DNA of 15,028 nt, taken from positions 1-15,028 of the forward strand of contig JBFWIW010000066.1 in assembly GCA_050253535.1 (NCBI GenBank), given 5' to 3'. The stretch comes from JBFWIW01 sp050253535 (GTDB lineage: Bacteria; Bacillota; Clostridia; Oscillospirales; Oscillospiraceae). The first letter of the stretch is position 1. Each line of letters opens with the position of its first letter. Both the position numbers and the translations under genes were made by a program. The notes under the pieces were generated by a model that saw nothing but the letters and a program-made list of their open reading frames with translations, ran no database searches and was not told the origin of the DNA. Below are positions 6,017 to 13,491 of this stretch, in pieces.

Positions 6017-7774
6017 ATGCCAGAGTCCGGTAAAATGCGAATACTTGTGGTATCTCCATATGAGGGATTTGCCGAGGCGGTCAGTTCCATCGTCTCCGTA
6101 ACGGAGGAGTTTACGGTCACATACGTGTCGGGCGATCTCGGCGAGGGGGTCGAAGCTGCGCGCGCGGTGATCGAAACGGGCTTCGACGTCATCATGTCCA
6201 GAGGAGGGACCTCCGAGCTTTTGGAAGCGGCGTTTCCCCTGCCCGTGGTAAATGTGGAAGTCTCCGGATACGATTTCGTACGGGTCATAAAGTTGGCTCA
6301 GGGCAATTCCGGAAAAGCGGCAATAGTCGGTTTTTCGAAGATAACAGACGGAGCTTCCGTCGTATGCGAGCTTCTGCGCAGTGACCTCGAGATCTTCACT
6401 GTCGGCGATGAACACGAGGTCGGATCGATGATGGACAGGCTCATGCGCGAGGGGTATTCGATAATAATTGGAGACAATGTCACCGTAATGGCGGCGCGCC
6501 GCCGCGGGATGAACGGAATACTTGTGACCTCCGGCCGGGAGAGCATTTTAAAGGCGCTGGACGAGGCCACGAGAATCTATGACTGCCTCTCCGTAGAAAA
6601 ACGCCGTTCCGCTCTGCTGGAGAAGGCACTGCGTGCCACGTGCCCTGCCGGTGCACTGACGGACGGGGGAAAAACGATTTTTTCCTGGGGTACGAATGAC
6701 TCCCCCGTCGCCGATATGGCCCGAAATTTTTCAGGCGGCTCACCGGTTCGGCGTGTCGTGGAATCCGGCGGCCTGCAGTGGCGGGCGGAGGCCGTCTCCC
6801 TTGACAGCGCCTCTGAACTCGTTACGGCGCGTCTTATATTGAGGGCTGCGGACGGTGCGCCGACAGGCATTACTTTTAAAGAGGGCCGGATCGGCGAAAC
6901 TGCCCCGTTTTCCGCATTTTCGGCAAATGACGAACCGTTTCATTCAACCATAGAGCGTGCTGAATCCTTTGGCGCTACCGATGCCCCGCTCTATATCTGG
7001 GGCGCAAAGGGAACGGGGAAGACCGCCCTCGCCTACGCCATACATCTGTCCGGCGGGCAAAAAAGCGAGAAATTTTTAACAGCGGACTGCTCAGTCATGC
7101 CGGATGGCAGCTGGACCGCGCTCCTCGCCGCCGACGAGACGATACTCAGCATGTTTCCCGCAGGAACTCTGTATCTAAAAAATATTGAGGACGTCCCGGA
7201 AAAATGGACCGACGCGCTCCTCTCCGCGCTCTGCGAAGACGGAAAGTTAATGGGCTGGCGGACTCTCGCCTCTTCCTCACTCTCTCCCGATGCCTTACGC
7301 GGCAAAAGCACATGCCCCTCTCTCGCGCGGCGTCTCTCAGCCTTTTCCATCCGCCTGCCGAGGCTGAGTGAACGCAAGGAGGCCATCGGCGACATATCGA
7401 GTCTCATGATATCGGAGGCAAATGACCGCTACGGCAAAGCGGTTGTGGCGCTCGACCCGGAGGCACTTAAGATACTCGCCGCCTTCCCGTGGTACGGGAA
7501 CATCAGCGAGCTCAGAGAGGTGGTGACCGAGCTCGTCATAACCTCACGCTCGCCGTATATCAGTCCTGAGGCCGCGAAAAGTGTACTGGAGCACCGGCGG
7601 TGCACTTCAACACCCGCGGATATATGTATCTCCCGCGGTCAAAACCTCGATGAGATCGAAGCCGAAATCATACGCCGCGTCCTCTGTGAGGAGGGCGGTA
7701 ATCAGTCAATAGCCGCAAAAAGGCTCGGCATCAGCCGCAGCACGCTATGGCGAAAAAATAAGGAAAACGCATAA
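6017..7774 (+). CDS. PrpR_N/AAA+/Fis-type regulator with degenerate ATPase domain
   Basis: The 585-residue protein has the order of propionate-regulator-like transcription factors. Residues 7-190 form a PrpR_N sensor-like domain with the MSRGGTSELL signature at 60-69. A linker follows at about 190-310, then an AAA+ core (about 310-525) and a C-terminal Fis-type helix-turn-helix (NQSIAAKRLGISRSTLWRK, 562-580). The Walker A motif GAKGTGKT is at 329-336, and RLPRLSERKEAI at 446-457 matches the family. Key parts are missing. No GAFTGA sigma-54 contact loop occurs between Walker A and Walker B. Walker B reads GTLYLKNIEDV instead of GTLFLDEIGDM, and GNISEL replaces GNVREL. It probably does not activate sigma-54 promoters and may act as a repressor or a sigma-A-type activator. 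ATG 6017 has an AGGGGG site 8 bases upstream. It lies directly ahead of the acid-sugar operon and likely controls it. Confidence 0.85.
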   Translation: MPESGKMRILVVSPYEGFAEAVSSIVSVTEEFTVTYVSGDLGEGVEAARAVIETGFDVIMSRGGTSELLEAAFPLPVVNVEVSGYDFVRVIKLAQGNSGKAAIVGFSKITDGASVVCELLRSDLEIFTVGDEHEVGSMMDRLMREGYSIIIGDNVTVMAARRRGMNGILVTSGRESILKALDEATRIYDCLSVEKRRSALLEKALRATCPAGALTDGGKTIFSWGTNDSPVADMARNFSGGSPVRRVVESGGLQWRAEAVSLDSASELVTARLILRAADGAPTGITFKEGRIGETAPFSAFSANDEPFHSTIERAESFGATDAPLYIWGAKGTGKTALAYAIHLSGGQKSEKFLTADCSVMPDGSWTALLAADETILSMFPAGTLYLKNIEDVPEKWTDALLSALCEDGKLMGWRTLASSSLSPDALRGKSTCPSLARRLSAFSIRLPRLSERKEAIGDISSLMISEANDRYGKAVVALDPEALKILAAFPWYGNISELREVVTELVITSRSPYISPEAAKSVLEHRRCTSTPADICISRGQNLDEIEAEIIRRVLCEEGGNQSIAAKRLGISRSTLWRKNKENA

Positions 7775-7790
7775 ATCCGGTAAATTAGTC

Positions 7791-7819
7791 TTGCAAAATC
7801 AAACACCTTGCGATATGCT
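7791..7819 (+). promoter_or_regulatory. Candidate promoter or operator region of the acid-sugar operon
   Basis: TTGCAA (7791-7796) and TATGCT (7814-7819) are 17 bases apart and could be a weak sigma-A promoter. The same stretch holds a 10-base near repeat, CTTGCAAAAT (7790-7799) and CTTGCGATAT (7807-7816), with a 17-base period. An inverted GCAAG follows at 7831-7835. The 197-base gap between regulator and operon suggests independent transcription. Confidence 0.35.
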
Positions 7820-7852
7820 GAGAGTACGCAGCAAGCAGTTCTTCGATATTGT

Positions 7853-7870
7853 TTCAAAATGGAGCACAAA
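7853..7870. promoter_or_regulatory. Shared upstream motif, copy 2
   Basis: TTCAAAATGGAGCACAAA lies about 100 bases before the first operon gene. It shares TTCAAAATGG and the following CACA with the copy at 5924-5940 in front of the regulator. A regulator that controls both itself and the operon would leave such a pair. Confidence 0.35.
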
Positions 7871-7971
7871 ATCGGCTGGCCTTTTAAAATGAGATGTTTC
7901 GGCGACTATCGGCGTTAATTAAAAAAGCATGCGTGCCTGTTAAAACTGCAGAACTGTGAAGGACTATCAAA

Positions 7972-8937
7972 ATGAACAAAACGATCCTTATCCCAACCGA
8001 TATATCCGAGCCCGGCAAGGCATACCTGCGCACGAGAGGGTATACGCTGAGGATGGGCCGCGGCACAGACGAGAAAACACTGATGGAGGACGTGGCGGAA
8101 TGCGACGGCCTTTTAGCCAGAAACGAGAGCATAACGGCCAGTGTCATACGCGCCGGAAAAAGGCTCAAAGTGATAAGCAAGCACGGAATAGGCCTCGACA
8201 AAATCGACCTTAAGGCAGCCCAGGAAGCAGGCATATGGGTCACGTTCGGTCCGCAGTCAAACATCATGTCGGTAGCCGAGCAAACCCTCTCGCTGATCCT
8301 GGCGTGCGCCAAGCACACAGTATCTTTTGACGCGGCGGTCAGAGCGGGCGACTACGGCATCCGCGAACGTATTAAGAGCACTGAGATCTGCGGCAAGGTT
8401 CTGGGCCTTCTGGGCTGCGGAAGGATCGGCGGACTTGTCGCAAAAAAAGCGATATATGGGCTGGAAATGAAAGTCATTGCCTTCGACCCCTACCTCCGGC
8501 CCGAAAATAAAGATCCGGACATCGCATACGTGAATGATATCGCCACCCTTTTCGCAAAGTCCGACTTTATCTCGCTCCACATCCCGTCAACGCCGCAGAA
8601 CAGAGGGATTGTCGACAAAAAGCTCTTCGGCGTTATGAAGCCCTCCGCTTTCATCATAAACATGGCCCGCGGCGATGTGGTCAATGAAGAAGACATGGTG
8701 GAGGCTCTCTCGGAAAACAGGATTGCAGGCGCTGGTCTCGATGTGTTCGCAAACGAGCCCCCGGAGCGGGACGACCCGATATTAAGACTGCAGAATGTCG
8801 TAGTATCGCCGCACTCGGCAGCGCTCACGCGTGAGAGTGCCGACCGGATGGGACTGCATGCCGCCATGGGGATCGACGAGGTGCTCTCCGGAAAAGTCCC
8901 AACCTGGCCCGCGGTCACGCCCGGACACGCAAAGTAA
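7972..8937 (+). CDS. D-isomer-specific 2-hydroxyacid dehydrogenase
   Basis: The 321-residue protein belongs to the family of phosphoglycerate, glyoxylate and D-lactate dehydrogenases, which interconvert 2-hydroxy acids and 2-keto acids with NAD(P). The Rossmann motif LGLLGCGRIGG is at 145-154. D172 at the end of the second strand favours NAD. The catalytic triad of the family is present: R233 (NMARGDVVNE), E262 (FANEPP) and H281 (VVSPHSAAL). It has no C-terminal ACT domain, so it is a short form. The ATG has a GAAGGA site about 8 bases upstream. It is the first gene after the regulator and ends 42 bases before the PdxA2-like gene. In this context a role in oxidising or reducing a four-carbon sugar acid at C2 is plausible, but the substrate cannot be read from the sequence. 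Confidence 0.88.
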   Translation: MNKTILIPTDISEPGKAYLRTRGYTLRMGRGTDEKTLMEDVAECDGLLARNESITASVIRAGKRLKVISKHGIGLDKIDLKAAQEAGIWVTFGPQSNIMSVAEQTLSLILACAKHTVSFDAAVRAGDYGIRERIKSTEICGKVLGLLGCGRIGGLVAKKAIYGLEMKVIAFDPYLRPENKDPDIAYVNDIATLFAKSDFISLHIPSTPQNRGIVDKKLFGVMKPSAFIINMARGDVVNEEDMVEALSENRIAGAGLDVFANEPPERDDPILRLQNVVVSPHSAALTRESADRMGLHAAMGIDEVLSGKVPTWPAVTPGHAK

Positions 8938-8941
8938 AAAA

Positions 8942-8957
8942 GCTTAATTGCTTAAGC
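8942..8957. other. Small hairpin between first two operon genes
   Basis: GCTTAA (8942-8947) pairs with TTAAGC (8952-8957) around a TTGC loop. A-runs flank it on both sides, so only the minus strand would show a T-run. For the operon it may be a minor mRNA-stability element or chance. It sits just before the AAAGGAG site of the next gene. Confidence 0.25.
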
Positions 8958-8979
8958 AAAAAATAAAGGAGAAGTATTA

Positions 8980-10014
8980 ATGAGACCGATAATTGGAATA
9001 AGCATGGGCGACCCCTCTGGCGTCGGCCCCGAAATAGCTGTAAAGTCACTTGCGAAAAAGGAGGTTTACGACAAATGCCTCCCCATCGTCGTCGGTGACT
9101 ATGAGGCCATGAAGGACGCGAACGGGTTTTCCCACACGAACCTCAAATTTAATGTCATTAAGGAGCCGGAGGAGGCGAAGGGCGAATTCGGTACCGTAGA
9201 CCTCATAGACATGGGTTTCCTCGCTCCCGGATCATGGGAGTATAAAAAAGTTCAGGAACTCTGCGGGAGGGCCTCTTTCTACTATGTCAAGAAGGTCATA
9301 GACCTTGCGATGGAGGGAAGGCTCCACGCGACCGTCACCGGCCCTATTAACAAGGAAGCCATTAACCTCGCGGGCTTCCATTATTCCGGGCACACGGAGA
9401 TATATGCCGACCTCACCCACACGAAGGACTACGGTATGCTCCTCATAGGGGACAAGCTTAAAGTCATCCACTGCACAACGCATGTCTCTATGAGGCAGGC
9501 GTGCGACCTCATAACAAAGGAGAGGGTTTACACCGTTATTAAGCTCGCCGACGAGGGATTAAAGCTTCTCGATTATAAGGCGCCCAAAATTGCTGTTGCC
9601 GGATTCAACGCACACTGCTCCGAAAACGGCCTTTTCGGCGACGAGGAGGCAAAGGCCATAATTCCCGCTATAGAGAAGGCCAAAGCCGAAGGTATGGACG
9701 TGGACGGCCCCGTCCCACCCGACACGGTGTTTGTCAAGTGCATGGCCGGCCAGTACGACGTCGTCGTCGCGATGTACCACGATCAGGGGCACATTCCACT
9801 GAAGCTCGACGGCTTCAAACTCGACCTCAAAACAAACAAGTACACCTCCATGAGCGGCGTCAACTGCACCATCGGCCTGCCGATCATCCGTTCGTCCGTT
9901 GACCACGGCACAGCCTTCGGCAAGGCCGGCGAGGGCAGAGCGAACGAACAGAGCCTTCTCGACGCGATTGACTGCGGGCTGCTGATGGCCATAAACAAGT
10001 TTCATCTTAAGTAA
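8980..10014 (+). CDS. pdxA2: PdxA2-type 4-phosphotetronate dehydrogenase (PdxA family)
   Basis: This 344-residue protein has all main PdxA family marks: GISMGDPSGVGPEI at the N-terminus (6-19), TGPINKEA (120-127), GHTEIYAD (137-144), metal-ligand histidines H168 (CTTHVSMRQ), H212 (GFNAHCSENG) and H267 (AMYHDQGHIP), and IRSSVDHGTAFG (303-314). PdxA enzymes oxidise a 4-phosphorylated hydroxy acid using NAD, and the product loses CO2. PdxA itself serves vitamin B6 synthesis. PdxA2 paralogues act on D-threonate or D-erythronate 4-phosphate and give dihydroxyacetone phosphate. A DUF1537 kinase gene three genes downstream strongly supports the PdxA2 role, and no other pyridoxine-synthesis gene is present. 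A strong AAAGGAG site lies 8 bases before the ATG. Stereochemistry of the substrate remains unknown. Confidence 0.88.
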   Translation: MRPIIGISMGDPSGVGPEIAVKSLAKKEVYDKCLPIVVGDYEAMKDANGFSHTNLKFNVIKEPEEAKGEFGTVDLIDMGFLAPGSWEYKKVQELCGRASFYYVKKVIDLAMEGRLHATVTGPINKEAINLAGFHYSGHTEIYADLTHTKDYGMLLIGDKLKVIHCTTHVSMRQACDLITKERVYTVIKLADEGLKLLDYKAPKIAVAGFNAHCSENGLFGDEEAKAIIPAIEKAKAEGMDVDGPVPPDTVFVKCMAGQYDVVVAMYHDQGHIPLKLDGFKLDLKTNKYTSMSGVNCTIGLPIIRSSVDHGTAFGKAGEGRANEQSLLDAIDCGLLMAINKFHLK

Positions 10015-10048
10015 ATATTTTTAATATTTTTATGAAGGAGATTTGGAA

Positions 10049-11092
10049 ATGAAAGGTACAATGTGCGGCGTTTATAAATCAAAACCCGAGCCGGGCGCGG
10101 AGTGGAGGACTGATTTGCCTATCCCTGAAGTCGGCCCCAACGACGTACTCGTAAAAGTGAGAGCCGCGGCTATCTGCGGTACGGATATGCACATCCTCCC
10201 CTGGACGCCCTGGGCGGCGGAGAGATTCCCCCTCCCCATGGTCTTCGGTCATGAGTTTGCGGGCGACATCGTCGAGGTCGGCGAAAATGTGAAGGAATAC
10301 AATGTCGGCGACCGCGTGGCCGGTGAGACGCATATCCCATGTAATAACTGTTACATGTGTAAATCCAACCGCCGTCACAACTGTGCCAACATGAAAATCA
10401 TCGGTGTGCACGCGCCGGGCTGCTTTGCCGAGTACATAGCATTTCCCAAGGACTGCGTCTATCAGATCGCGGACTCCGTCTCCTATGAAAAGGGCGCGAT
10501 GCTCGAACCCATGGGCGTCGGTGTGCACGGCGTCTCCGTCGGCAATGTGAAGGGTAAAAACACGCTCATTTACGGCGCGGGTCCCATCGGCATAATGGCC
10601 GCGGGCGCCGCCAAGGTCATGGGCGCGAAAGAAGTCATCTCCGTTGACATTTTTGACGCTAAGCTCGCCGTCGCGAAGAAGATGGGCGCGGACCTTGTCA
10701 TTAATTCCAAAAACGAAGACGTCGTGAAGGCCGTCATGGACGCGACCGATGGTATCGGCGCCGACGTCGTCATCGACTACACCGGAAACGAACAGGCTAT
10801 CCGTTCCGGCTTTGCCGCCCTTCGCAAAAACGGCACCTTCGTAATCGTCGGCCTGCCCGCCAAAGACGTCACCCTGAATCTCTCAGACGCTATTATCTAT
10901 AAGGAGGCCTTCGTCACCGGCGTGACCGGCCGCCTCATGTACGAAACATGGGACGAGTGCGCCCAGATACTCGCGACCCCAGGTTTCTCTCTCGACCCCG
11001 TCGTCGGCGGCATTTACCCCCTCAAGGACTATCAGAAGGCTTTTGACGATATCATCGCCGGGACTCCCGGAAAGATGATCCTCATCCCGTAA
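10049..11092 (+). CDS. Zinc-dependent medium-chain dehydrogenase, threonine 3-dehydrogenase-like
   Basis: The 347-residue protein is a zinc alcohol dehydrogenase of the medium-chain superfamily. It resembles L-threonine 3-dehydrogenase in the AICGTDMHI segment (41-49) and in PWTPWAAERFPLP, which recalls the WDxWAxxR stretch of that enzyme. Catalytic zinc ligands are C43, H68 and E69 (GHEF), with E153 (LEP) nearby. Structural zinc cysteines are C98, C101, C104 and C112. The nucleotide motif GAGPIG is at 176-181 and D200 points to NAD. ATG 10049 is preferred because AAGGAG lies 8 bases upstream. An in-frame TTG at 10043 would add two residues. In the threonine pathway this enzyme makes 2-amino-3-ketobutyrate, but no 2-amino-3-ketobutyrate CoA ligase gene is nearby. 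Oxidation of a four-carbon sugar acid or polyol is therefore at least as likely. Confidence 0.88.
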   Translation: MKGTMCGVYKSKPEPGAEWRTDLPIPEVGPNDVLVKVRAAAICGTDMHILPWTPWAAERFPLPMVFGHEFAGDIVEVGENVKEYNVGDRVAGETHIPCNNCYMCKSNRRHNCANMKIIGVHAPGCFAEYIAFPKDCVYQIADSVSYEKGAMLEPMGVGVHGVSVGNVKGKNTLIYGAGPIGIMAAGAAKVMGAKEVISVDIFDAKLAVAKKMGADLVINSKNEDVVKAVMDATDGIGADVVIDYTGNEQAIRSGFAALRKNGTFVIVGLPAKDVTLNLSDAIIYKEAFVTGVTGRLMYETWDECAQILATPGFSLDPVVGGIYPLKDYQKAFDDIIAGTPGKMILIP

Positions 11093-11104
11093 GGGAGGCC
11101 CATT

Positions 11105-12136
11105 ATGGATACCATGAAAGTGGCAATGGTCACCGAGCCCTACAAGGTCGAAATAAGAGAGCACCCCATACCCCGTATGGGTGATGGGGAAGTACTTATA
11201 AAGGTCAAAATAGCCGGTGTCTGCGGGAGCGACCTGCATCTTTTCAAGGGGACGCACCCGTTCCGCCAGCCCCCCGCCGTCCTGGGACATGAGCTTGCCG
11301 GAGATATCATCTCCGTCGGCAAAAACGTGACCAGGTTTGCACCGGGCGACCGCGTGACTGTCCTGCCGCACGTCGAGTGCAATGCGTGCGAGTTCTGCAA
11401 AGAGGATCTCCAAAACCTCTGTACGTCCAAAATCGTCCCGGGAACGCCAAAGTGGTGCGGCACCTTTGCCGAATACTTCGTTGCCCCGGAACAGACCGTT
11501 TTCAAAATAGCGGACGGTATAAGCTATGAGATGGGTGCGCTTGTCGAGCCGCTCGCCGTAGCCGTCCACGCCATGCGCCGTATAGACGAGCCGAAGCGCG
11601 ATTCCATCGCCATACTCGGCACGGGGACCATCGGGCTTCTCTGCCTCATTGTAGCGCGAGAGATGGGCTATAAGAAGATATACTGCACCGACCCCGCCCC
11701 CTTTAACCGTGAGATGGCAATTAAGCACGGCGCCGCCCTGGCCGTAGACCCGATATCAGAAGACCCCGTTAAGGTCATTACGGAGGCAAACGGCCGCGGC
11801 GTAGACGTTACGCTCGTGGCTGCCGGAGCGCCCAACATCATCGACCAGGCATCGTCGATGACGAAGCGTCGCGGCGAGGTCTGTCTCGTCGCAATGATAA
11901 CAAGGGAGATACCCGTCTATACCTACGGCTTCGTGTTCAATGAACAGCGGCTCATAGGCGCCATGACCTACCAGAACCGTGACTTTAAGGAAGCGATGGA
12001 CATGGTGAACGGAGGGCTCGACCTCTCCCTCTGCGTTACCCAACAGCTCCCCTTCAGCGAGACACAGAAAGGCCTTGACATGCTGGACCAGAAAAAAGGC
12101 GATATCGTCAAGATTATGGTCTATCCGGAGAAATAG
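11105..12136 (+). CDS. Zinc-dependent medium-chain dehydrogenase, sorbitol/polyol dehydrogenase-like
   Basis: This is a second zinc medium-chain dehydrogenase, 343 residues, only distantly like its neighbour. Catalytic zinc ligands are C40 (GVCGSDLH), H62 and E63 (GHELAG), with E149 (VEP). The structural zinc lobe has C92, C95, C98 and C106. The Rossmann motif GTGTIG is at 172-177, and D196 suggests NAD. The overall look is that of L-iditol/sorbitol and other polyol dehydrogenases. ATG 11105 follows the previous stop by 12 bases, with GGGAGG ending 6 bases before it, so the two dehydrogenases are translated from one message. Together with the preceding enzyme it could oxidise and re-reduce a hydroxyl to change stereochemistry, or feed a polyol into the pathway. 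That is inference from context. Confidence 0.87.
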   Translation: MDTMKVAMVTEPYKVEIREHPIPRMGDGEVLIKVKIAGVCGSDLHLFKGTHPFRQPPAVLGHELAGDIISVGKNVTRFAPGDRVTVLPHVECNACEFCKEDLQNLCTSKIVPGTPKWCGTFAEYFVAPEQTVFKIADGISYEMGALVEPLAVAVHAMRRIDEPKRDSIAILGTGTIGLLCLIVAREMGYKKIYCTDPAPFNREMAIKHGAALAVDPISEDPVKVITEANGRGVDVTLVAAGAPNIIDQASSMTKRRGEVCLVAMITREIPVYTYGFVFNEQRLIGAMTYQNRDFKEAMDMVNGGLDLSLCVTQQLPFSETQKGLDMLDQKKGDIVKIMVYPEK

Positions 12137-12170
12137 CCAAGAACCCCGCCGTAAAACATCAAACTAATGT

Positions 12171-12195
12171 CGGGGAGCGCGTTCTGCGCTTCCCG
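12171..12195 (+). other. Intercistronic hairpin before the kinase gene
   Basis: CGGGGAGCGC (12171-12180) pairs with GCGCTTCCCG (12186-12195), a 10-bp stem with one G-T pair and a 5-base loop. It is followed by CTTTCT, a poor T-run, and then the kinase ribosome binding site 9 bases further on. It could be a partial terminator, a processing site or a translational brake that sets the kinase level below that of the upstream genes. Confidence 0.45.
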
Positions 12196-12220
12196 GCTTT
12201 CTATGGAGGAACCCATAAAC

Positions 12221-13477
12221 ATGCTGAAGCTTCTCATTATAGCGGACGATTTCACCGGCGCTTTGGACACGGGCGTCCAGTTTTCAAAACAGGGGGCAAA
12301 GACCCTTGTCACCACCGATCCTAAAATCGATTTTGCATCCCTCGGGAACGACATCGAAGTGCTCTCCGTCGACACCGAGAGCCGCCATATCACTCCCGGC
12401 GCGGCCTATGAACGCGTATTCGAGCTCGCCGAAAGGGCCCACCGCTTTGGCGTCTCCTGCATATATAAAAAGACCGATTCCACCCTGCGCGGCAACATCG
12501 GCGCGGAGCTCGAGGCAATCTCGAGAGCCTGCGGCGAGACCGTTATGTTCGTCCCCGCTTATCCCAAAAACAACCGCACAACGAAGGACGGCGTTCAGTA
12601 TGTTTCGGGCGTTCCGCTCGGTGAAACTTTGATCTCGAAGGACCCGATAGACCCGGTCACACTCAGCAGCGTGACCGATATTATCGCCCTCCAGTCAAAC
12701 ATGAAGGCGATATATGTGCCGCTCGTCTGCTGCGGAAGGGCGCATTTTTCAGAGCCGGGCTGTATCTATGTCTTCGATTCCGAAACGGACGAGGACCTTG
12801 ATCTCGTCGGCTGGGCCTTAAAGCAGGAGGGAAAGCTTCGCGTCCTCGCCGGCTGCGCCGGGTTTGCCGAAAAGCTTCCGGGTCTTCTGGCGCTGCCTAA
12901 GGCCGATTTCAGCGTAAAGCCGCACGGCGGAAGCGTCCTTTTAGTCTCCGGCAGTGTGAATCAGGTCTCGCTGGACCAGCTCGACGCGGCTGAAGCATTC
13001 GGCTATAAGAGTATAGCGCTGACCCCCCTGCAAAAGCTCGGCGGCGGGCCCGAAGGAGACATGGCGCGAAGCAAGGCCGCGCAAAATATCATAAACGGGT
13101 TAAATAGCGGCGGGCGGATTATACTCCGCGCCTTAGGAAAAAGCAGCGAGATGGCAGACGCGGATAAGTTTGCCGCAGAAAAATGCATTGATCCAAAGGC
13201 CATACCCACGAAGGTGGCCGGTTCCATGAGCGCCGTTGTCAAAGAAGTCATGGCGTCCGGCGCCGTACAAAATCTCGCCGTTTTCGGCGGCGACACACTC
13301 CTCGCGGTCATAGACAAGCTCGGCGGCATCGGCGTTATCCCGCACACAGAGGTCGCCCCGGGCGTCGTCGCATCCACAGTATTGCGCGATGGCAGCGGTT
13401 TTGAGGTCGTAACAAAGGCCGGAGGCTTAGGGAAGGCCGGCGTCGTCGGTATCATAGATAATTATCTGCACGGCTGA
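12221..13477 (+). CDS. Four-carbon acid sugar kinase (DUF1537 family)
   Basis: The 418-residue protein is an ATP-dependent kinase of the DUF1537 family, whose studied members phosphorylate D-threonate, L-threonate or D-erythronate at O4. The N-terminal substrate domain has LLIIADDFTGALDTGV (4-19), SVDTESR (49-55), KKTDSTLRGNIGAEL (83-97) and PAYPKNNRTT. The C-terminal nucleotide-binding domain has VSGSVNQVSLDQL, FGGDTL and the glycine-rich TKAGGLGKAG. Length is normal and no key motif is missing. An ATG at 12221 fits the family start (MLKLLIIADDFTG) and has TGGAGGA 10 bases upstream. The longer in-frame start at 12167 would read through the hairpin and is unlikely. It forms the functional pair with the PdxA2-like gene. 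Members of this family also occur as ketotetronate kinases, so the stereoisomer is open. Confidence 0.9.
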   Translation: MLKLLIIADDFTGALDTGVQFSKQGAKTLVTTDPKIDFASLGNDIEVLSVDTESRHITPGAAYERVFELAERAHRFGVSCIYKKTDSTLRGNIGAELEAISRACGETVMFVPAYPKNNRTTKDGVQYVSGVPLGETLISKDPIDPVTLSSVTDIIALQSNMKAIYVPLVCCGRAHFSEPGCIYVFDSETDEDLDLVGWALKQEGKLRVLAGCAGFAEKLPGLLALPKADFSVKPHGGSVLLVSGSVNQVSLDQLDAAEAFGYKSIALTPLQKLGGGPEGDMARSKAAQNIINGLNSGGRIILRALGKSSEMADADKFAAEKCIDPKAIPTKVAGSMSAVVKEVMASGAVQNLAVFGGDTLLAVIDKLGGIGVIPHTEVAPGVVASTVLRDGSGFEVVTKAGGLGKAGVVGIIDNYLHG

Positions 13478-13491
13478 AAGGAAGACTTGAA

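Noticed and set aside
10883..11728. 281-codon open frame on the minus strand
   Set aside because: It lies opposite two well-supported dehydrogenase genes, has no ribosome binding site and no family motif. It is a composition-driven shadow.
12167..12220. Longer N-terminus for the acid-sugar kinase
   Set aside because: It would translate through the intercistronic hairpin and the ribosome binding site. Family proteins start close to the IIADDFTGA motif.
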